Made by a program: the position numbers and the translations under genes. The notes under the pieces were generated by a model. That model saw only the letters and a program-made list of their open reading frames with translations, ran no database searches and was not told the origin of the DNA. A DNA stretch of 64,000 nt from Bolinopsis microptera (taxonomy: Eukaryota; Ctenophora; Tentaculata; Lobata; Bolinopsidae), in NCBI RefSeq assembly GCF_026151205.1, contig NC_087079.1, forward strand, positions 6,916,169 to 6,980,168, in the 5' to 3' direction. Positions 61,901 to 64,000 of the stretch are shown in pieces. Within the stretch, counting starts at the first letter, position 1; each line of letters opens with the position of its first letter.

Positions 61901-63480
61901 TGGGACCAGCAGATAGATCTGAAGTCCTGTTTGTGTCCGATGAAGAGAGAGTCGGAGGAGGATGTCAGACTCTCAGGGTAGTGGAGAGAGTTGGTGGTGC
62001 AGTAGGAGAGAGGGGTGCAAGGGGTGTTGTGATCTGGAACACCTGGGGAGACAAGGAGTTAAGTGGAGAGAGTTGGTGGTGCAGTAGGAGAGAGGGGTGC
62101 AAGGGGTGTTGTGATCTGGAACACCTGGGGAGACAAGGAGTTAAGTGGAGAGAGTTGGTGGTGCAGTAGGAGAGAGGGGTGCAAGGGGTGTTGTGATCTG
62201 GAACACCTGGGGAGACAAGGAGTTAAGTGGAGAGTTGGTGGTGCAGTAGGAGAGAGGGGTGCAAGGGGTGTTGTGATCTGGAACACCTGGGGAGACAAGG
62301 AGTTAAGTGGAGAGAGTTGGTGGTGCAGTAGGAGAGAGGGGTGCAAGGGGTGTTGTGATCTGGAACACCTGGGGAGACAAGGAGTTAAGTGGAGAGAGTT
62401 GGTGGTGCAGTAGGAGAGAGGGGTGCAAGGGGTGTTGTGATCTGGAACACCTGGGGAGACAAGGAGTTAAGTGGAGAGAGTTGGTGGTGCAGTAGGAGAG
62501 AGGGGTGCAAGGGGTGTTGTGATCTGGAACACCTGGGGAGACAAGGAGTTAAGTGGAGAGAGTTGGTGGTGCAGTAGGAGAGAGGGGTGCAAGGGGTGTT
62601 GTGATCTGGAACACCTGGGGAGACAAGGAGTTAAGTGGAGAGAGTTGGTGGTGCAGTAGGAGAGAGGGGTGCAAGGGGTGTTGTGATCTGGAACACCTGG
62701 GGAGACAAGGAGTTAAGTGGAGAGAGTTGGTGGTGCAGTAGGAGAGAGGGGTGCAAGGGGTGTTGTGATCTGGAACACCTGGGGAGACAAGGAGTTAAGT
62801 GGAGAGAGTTGGTGGTGCAGTAGGAGAGAGGGGTGCAAGGGGTGTTGTGATCTGGAACACCTGGGGAGACAAGGAGTTAAGTGGAGAGAGTTGGTGGTGC
62901 AGTAGGAGAGAGGGGTGCAAGGCAGGGACAAAAGGATTTCGCGGCATGTACGAAATCACGAAATTTTCCATTCTCCGCGACAAATTTTATGTATAGTTTA
63001 ATGTATAGCCTGTTAAATTTCGCGGTACCGCGATTTTTGGCCAAAATAATCGCGAAATCCTTTTGTCCCTGGTGCAAGGGGTGTTGTGATCTGGAACACC
63101 TGGGGAGACAAGGAGTTAAGTGGGGGTGTAGGGTGAGATATCATGGACATCAGAGGAAACTTTAGCATTAACTCCATCCAAACAGGTATCATTATACGTA
63201 TTTTTCTAATATTTGCGAGTATCAAACTCAATTGTGAAACATCTAAAAACTGTGAAACCCACCTTTGGAAACGACAGCGGTAACAGTCTTACCTTTGGAA
63301 ACGACAGCGGTGACAGTCTTACTCTCACTCATCAGGTCCCCAATGGTATCCAGCCCATCTAGACTGTGGAACTGCCTGTTAGGTGCCTTCTTCTCGTTAC
63401 CGTTCATGTTGTGAACACTGAAACTTCCTGTTCCCCGTCCTGATGTTTTACCCGTGATACTGTTCAGCCTGATCGTTCTC
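28760..63480 (-). CDS. Ras-family guanine nucleotide exchange factor with multiple ubiquitin-like modules, 5' partial
   Basis: A GEF of this type would load GTP onto a Ras/Rap-type GTPase at membranes. Twenty-five exons in gene order: 63480-63293, 62042-61892, 57154-56992, 47928-47818, 46025-45954, 40259-40200, 40054-39920, 39785-39700, 39474-39411, 38955-38840, 38435-38297, 37779-37628, 37419-37269, 36402-36298, 36137-36028, 35528-35104, 34984-34809, 34132-34037, 33209-33044, 32433-32270, 31975-31765, 31595-31426, 30930-30838, 29248-29099, 28888-28760. All 24 junctions agree in phase, giving about 1193 aa to a TAA stop. The C-terminal third has RasGEF_N and CDC25 homology; the middle has repeated modules with a (Y/F)-G-(V/I/L)-Y motif. 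The first exon enters in phase 1, so the gene starts outside the window. The family is clear but the subfamily is not: I found no cNMP, PDZ, PH or SH3 signature. Confidence 0.88.
29221..30290 (-). repeat. 51-bp tandem array of a 3' splice site, 21 copies
   Basis: The unit in gene sense is 25 nt of intron end (TAACTAACAATACCCTCCCC then CTCAG) plus 26 nt of exon start (TCTAACCCACCCTGTATCCC then CTACGT). The exon-proximal copy runs into the real exon, starting at 29248. Upstream units are near-identical; single-base variants occur at three or four places. In the exon frame every unit contains TAA, so an upstream acceptor would give a premature stop. The 51-bp period leaves two other frames open, producing spurious frames of over 360 codons on both strands. 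Confidence 0.92.
30514..30750. repeat. Interspersed repeat, copy 1
   Basis: A diverged copy of the sequence at 33458-33712 in the same orientation. Shared blocks include TAAATTTCGTTTA, AAAATTAAGCATGCATAATT, GTGAAAAAC, TGACAGACA, GCGCACAAATTG, AGAAATGGCAACAA and GGTCT near the end. It is intronic in the RasGEF gene. No coding frame and no clear terminal repeats are visible, so SINE or MITE cannot be decided. Confidence 0.75.
32270..34132 (-). CDS. RasGEF_N (REM) domain exons
   Basis: Exons 34132-34037, 33209-33044 and 32433-32270. The motif order is IKSGTFNRFVELLTD, FLLTYQ|AFTTPKQLLRKLV, then MEEFVKYRIGIQNGVINCLK and WVTDGDDFE. This is the classical REM arrangement in which FTTP, the (V/I)-x-x-x-(V/L)-K-x-W helix and DFE are diagnostic. 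The REM domain stabilises the catalytic helical hairpin. The last exon bridges to the catalytic domain with an unremarkable linker. Confidence 0.88.
32450..32512 (-). repeat. Short tandem repeat at the branch-point side of a 3' splice site
   Basis: Units of CCTTTCTAACA, about 12 nt each, recur four to five times in gene sense ending roughly 20 nt before the AG of the exon starting at 32433. Each unit has a polypyrimidine stretch and a CTAAC branch-point-like core, so the array multiplies candidate branch points. Confidence 0.7.
32608..32983. mobile_element. Non-autonomous DNA transposon with poly-G/poly-C terminal inverted repeats
   Basis: A 376-bp element is flanked by an exact 8-bp direct repeat GTCAGGAC (32600-32607 and 32984-32991), the expected target-site duplication. 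Its termini are a run of 21 G followed by CCAATGACTA at the left, and TAGTCATTGG followed by 19 C at the right, so they are inverted repeats. The interior has degenerate repeats of GGGGACTAATGGAGAC type and no coding frame. An 8-bp duplication fits hAT-like transposition, but the G-run terminus is unusual. It is inserted in an intron 53 bp from the exon ending at 33044. Confidence 0.85.
33458..33712. repeat. Interspersed repeat, copy 2
   Basis: It pairs with 30514-30750, with block identity over about 240 bp and small gaps. It lies in the intron between exons 33209-33044 and 34132-34037. Divergence implies it is older than the near-identical tandem arrays. Confidence 0.75.
34809..35528 (-). 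CDS. Ser/Thr/Pro linker exons with a (TSP)n run
   Basis: Exon 35528-35104 is the longest in the gene. It begins with SVRSFSDCSGSENN, has a Pro/Ser-rich stretch with acidic Thr/Glu runs, and ends in about 13 consecutive Thr-Ser-Pro triplets (35117-35235), followed by an intron at CAACTC|GTGAGT. Exon 34984-34809 is acidic and charged (YEEDDINIWDDD) and leads into RasGEF_N. TSP runs are candidate proline-directed kinase targets and would be disordered. This is the linker between the N-terminal modules and the catalytic unit. Confidence 0.8.
35521..35578 (-). repeat. Two-copy duplication of a 3' splice site
   Basis: Two units of 29 and 30 bp: in gene sense ACTTTGTACC, a short pyrimidine stretch, CTTCAG and CTCAGTTC. 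Both contain an acceptor AG|CTCAGTTC. Splicing at the exon-distal AG would read TAA after three codons, so only the AG before 35528 keeps the frame. Confidence 0.8.
36028..40259 (-). CDS. Repeated ubiquitin-like (RA/FERM-F0/F1-like) module exons
   Basis: Ten exons. Reading the spliced protein, three successive segments of about 90 residues share a pattern: a beta-strand start, a T-x-x-D-L-(I/L) helix, and the motif FGLYHP, YYGVYLPSNEE or WYGIYLHDNE, then a D(V/K)(L/V)EL ending. Exons 36402-36298 and 36137-36028 look like a fourth, shorter module ending IAIKFKR. The pattern resembles talin/kindlin F0-F1 or RA ubiquitin folds; this rests on motif resemblance only, and no structural comparison was possible. 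Such modules bind Ras/Rap GTPases or lipids in other proteins. Confidence 0.6.
38190..38285 (-). repeat. 9-bp minisatellite next to a 5' splice site
   Basis: About ten units of AAATGTGT(A) on the plus strand begin about 12 nt inside the intron that follows the exon ending at 38297. The repeat is downstream of the donor GTATGT and is continuous with it in composition. Confidence 0.75.
41485..41544. repeat. 60-bp dispersed duplicate, copy A
   Basis: It is identical, apart from one T/C difference, to 42925-42984, exactly 1440 bp away in the same orientation. Intronic. Confidence 0.9.
42328..42437. repeat. 7-bp tandem repeat (CACACTG)n
   Basis: About 15 units of CACACTG, flanked on both sides by the same CTGCACCACTTGT. 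It is intronic and open in several frames, so short Cys/Val or His/Cys shadow frames appear. Confidence 0.95.
42908..43001. repeat. 60-bp dispersed duplicate, copy B, inside a 19-bp direct repeat
   Basis: CACTAGACATGTTCTGTAG occurs at 42908-42926 and 42983-43001, bracketing a 56-bp segment that matches copy A at 41487-41542. The pattern looks like insertion of a copied fragment with a target duplication, or a templated repair event. Confidence 0.8.
43243..43460. repeat. 12-bp tandem repeat (CAGTAGTAGTAA)n
   Basis: About 18 units with one shortened copy near 43400. Intronic in the RasGEF gene. Confidence 0.95.
45954..63480 (-). CDS. N-terminal exons present in the window
   Basis: Exons 63480-63293, 62042-61892, 57154-56992, 47928-47818 and 46025-45954, separated by introns up to 9 kb. 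The first encodes a basic Ser/Gly-rich segment, the second and third a Ser/Thr-rich and then charged stretch (GTTDELHLSGTAEELRFEE). The end of the third with the fourth and fifth gives a beta-rich segment (KEVTVKVKVPAS, ILFTLAPTVKLYHLIAEIEK) that could be the first ubiquitin-like module. Exons 1 and 4 each have a second in-frame donor in a tandem duplication (63263 and 47758). Confidence 0.7.
46031..46117 (-). repeat. 10-bp repeat upstream of a 3' splice site
   Basis: Units of the type TTTCTAAATA or TTTCTAAAGA in gene sense recur about nine times, ending about 10 nt before the acceptor of the exon starting at 46025. Each unit offers a TTCTAA branch-point-like core. Confidence 0.75.
46837..46886. 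repeat. Near-perfect 24-bp inverted repeat
   Basis: The arms ATTGCATGCGGAG... and ...CTCCGCATGCAAT pair at 22 of 24 positions around a 2-nt centre. It lies in an intron of the RasGEF gene and could extrude or fold as a hairpin. Confidence 0.85.
47443..47472. repeat. 30-bp perfect palindrome with an AT core
   Basis: TATGAAATGTATATA followed directly by its complement. The AT-rich centre makes it a potential cruciform or fragile site. Intronic. Confidence 0.85.
47758..47877 (-). repeat. 60-bp duplication of exon end and 5' splice site
   Basis: Two direct 60-bp copies meet at 47817/47818. Each ends with GAAAAG|GTTAGT in gene sense, so the exon starting at 47928 can end at 47818 or at 47758. 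The longer form adds 20 residues (VSFTLAPTVKLYHLIAEIEK), which are a near copy of the preceding ones, and stays in frame. Confidence 0.88.
47909..48985 (-). repeat. 40-bp tandem array of a 3' splice site, about 27 copies
   Basis: The unit in gene sense is AAAATGTTTTCCTCTTTCAG followed by GTGAAAGTGCCGGCCTCAGT: 20 nt of intron end and 20 nt of exon start. The copy at the left end runs into the real exon starting at 47928. Two shortened variants (GAGGGGAAC instead of GAGGCCGGC) near 48389 and 48949 mark the ends of two blocks of about 13 units, implying block duplication. Upstream acceptors would shift the frame or reach TGA. Confidence 0.92.
49463..49761. promoter_or_regulatory. Cluster of eight CACGTG palindromes
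   Basis: CACGTG at 49463, 49479, 49501, 49523, 49547, 49718, 49733 and 49756. Two have the ten-base form GTCACGTGA(C/T), the extended E-box bound by USF, MITF and TFEB-type factors in animals. It lies in the 9-kb intron of the RasGEF gene. An enhancer role is inference. Confidence 0.4.
50646..51290. repeat. 59-bp tandem array, 11 copies
   Basis: The unit starts CCCTACATAAAGTGGCAAAT and contains GTAACCCTGGTACC; copies start every 59 bp from 50646 to 51236. Differences are few (CCCC/CCTC, one GGAA, one GCGA). Intronic; it does not include a recognised exon edge. Confidence 0.92.
51967..52699. repeat. 44-bp tandem array, 17 copies
   Basis: The unit is TAATGTCACTAGTAGTGAGG then CAGGATAACAGCTCACTCAG and CAGC. 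A near-palindrome TCACTAGTAGTGA sits in each. A GAGGCAG/GAGACAG variant recurs mostly every third or fourth unit, so there is a higher-order repeat. Intronic. Confidence 0.92.
53876..54005. repeat. 66-bp direct duplication
   Basis: The segment from ATGAAATGTAGGTCTCTGC to GCATTATAGCAGAAC occurs twice in tandem (near 53883 and 53948) with no internal difference that I see. Intronic. Confidence 0.85.
57155..61891 (-). other. Intron of the RasGEF gene (4.7 kb)
   Basis: Mostly unique AT-rich sequence. It has a 29-bp duplication with CACGTG (57419-57479), a 32-bp triplication near 60329-60420, a CAACACCATGGTAACCATTG duplication near 61170-61215 and three CACGTG at 59527-59592. No exon recognised. 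Confidence 0.6.
61981..63122 (-). repeat. 82-bp tandem array of a 3' splice site, 12 copies
   Basis: The unit in gene sense is CACTTAACTCCTTGTCTCCC then CAG and 59 nt of exon start (GTGTTCCAGATCACAACACC and so on). Acceptors precede 62042, 62124, 62206, 62286, 62368, 62450, 62532, 62614, 62696, 62778, 62860 and 63099; one unit is 80 bp. The last unit but one is split by the transposon at 62923. The exon 62042-61892 uses the left-most copy; all others would reach a stop. Confidence 0.92.
62923..63071. mobile_element. 149-bp hAT-like MITE inserted in the splice-site array
   Basis: Perfect 21-bp terminal inverted repeats (CAGGGACAAAAGGATTTCGC plus one base) and an 8-bp target duplication GTGCAAGG (62915-62922, 63072-63079). 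The CAGGG terminus and the 8-bp duplication are typical of hAT elements. There is no coding capacity. The interior holds further inverted segments of GCGGTACCGC type. It interrupts one 82-bp unit, so it arrived after that unit existed, and it has not been copied by later array growth. Confidence 0.92.
63262..63321 (-). repeat. 30-bp duplication of a 5' splice site
   Basis: Two direct 30-bp copies; each carries TCCAAAG|GT in gene sense (GTAAGA for the inner copy, GTGGGT for the outer). The exon starting at 63480 can end at 63293 or 63263. The longer form adds 10 residues (KTVTAVVSK type, a copy of the preceding ones) in the same frame. Confidence 0.85.
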
Positions 63481-64000
63481 CTGAAACAAAGATACTTAGA
63501 TACTTCTAGATACTTAGATACTTCTAGATACTTAGATACTTAGATACTTAGATACTTAGATATTTAGATACTTCTAGATACTTAGATACTTAGATACACT
63601 CAGATACTTAGATACTTAGATACTTGAGAGTTGTACACTGTAGTGAACGTTTAATTCTGACGTATTGAACGTCCGTTCCATTCATTTTGTAGTGAACGTT
63701 GAAAGATTTTGTTAGAATTTCGAGTTAAACGTTATATTTTTAAGCACATATTGTATAAAAACATACGAATAATTACAAAATAATACGATTTCGTGCCGAC
63801 TTACTGTAGAACTTGTTGATATAATTTATGAATTATCATTTCAACTGGCATGGTAATTCAAAAATTGCAAACGGCAGTTTAACTGGCATAGTAACACAAT
63901 TTAAGCACAAATCAATTAATTTTAATCAAAATTCCCGACGCTGTGCAGTTCATTGGCGGGAATTGGACAATTCTGGTGGATACGGGTCAAGATCTTCCCA
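63481..64000 (-). other. Partial intron at the window edge
   Basis: It begins with the 9-bp repeat next to the acceptor and continues as AT-rich unique sequence. The missing upstream exons of the RasGEF gene lie beyond 64000. Confidence 0.6.
63484..63626 (-). repeat. 9-bp repeat upstream of a 3' splice site
   Basis: About 14 units of AGATACTT(AGATACTTCT) type run up to the acceptor of the exon starting at 63480. In gene sense they read AAGTATCTA and end about 7 nt before TTTGTTTCAG. Confidence 0.8.

Noticed and set aside
62059-63165. A series of 62-116-codon frames of identical sequence
   Set aside because: Each is one or two units of the 82-bp acceptor array, open only until the next in-frame stop; they are not genes.

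Overview
This is animal (metazoan) nuclear DNA. The genes have GT-AG introns. The coding content is an ANTP-class homeodomain and an animal-type multidomain Ras-family exchange factor. There is a short interstitial TTAGGG tract at 27926-27954, and no bacterial, viral or organellar signature. Base composition is AT-rich. The lineage cannot be fixed from sequence alone. A compact genome of an early-branching animal (sponge, cnidarian, ctenophore or placozoan grade) would fit, but this is inference.

Layout. 1-10288: no gene seen. 10289-15438 (+): a five-exon homeobox gene with an N-terminal EH1-like motif and a homeodomain split by two introns; its C-terminal tail lies in a different frame from the homeodomain. 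17766-27352 (+): a two-exon gene for a huge (about 2835 aa) low-complexity protein with Ser/Gln, Cys and Pro/Gln repeat blocks, not recognised. 28760-63480 (-): the 3' 25 exons (about 1193 aa) of a RasGEF gene whose 5' end lies beyond the window. It ends in RasGEF_N plus a CDC25 catalytic domain, and its N-terminal part looks like about five tandem ubiquitin-like (RA/FERM-F0/F1-like) modules. The two long plus-strand genes and the RasGEF gene do not overlap; the second and third converge with 1.4 kb between them.

The most striking feature is in the RasGEF gene. Short tandem duplications straddle its exon-intron junctions. Three introns carry 12 to 27 direct copies of their own 3' splice site plus the first bases of the exon (51-bp, 40-bp and 82-bp units). 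One further acceptor is duplicated once. Two 5' splice sites are duplicated in frame (60 bp and 30 bp). Reading every frame by hand, only the exon-proximal acceptor keeps each downstream frame open, whereas both donor duplications keep it open and could insert 20 or 10 residues. Smaller repeats sit on the branch-point side of other acceptors. Two non-autonomous DNA transposons (both with 8-bp target duplications), a diverged interspersed repeat in two copies, two further intronic minisatellites, several perfect palindromes and an excess of CACGTG sites complete the picture.

Exon coordinates were derived by hand from splice consensus and phase continuity; there is no transcript evidence. Families were assigned from motif recognition, not from a search.
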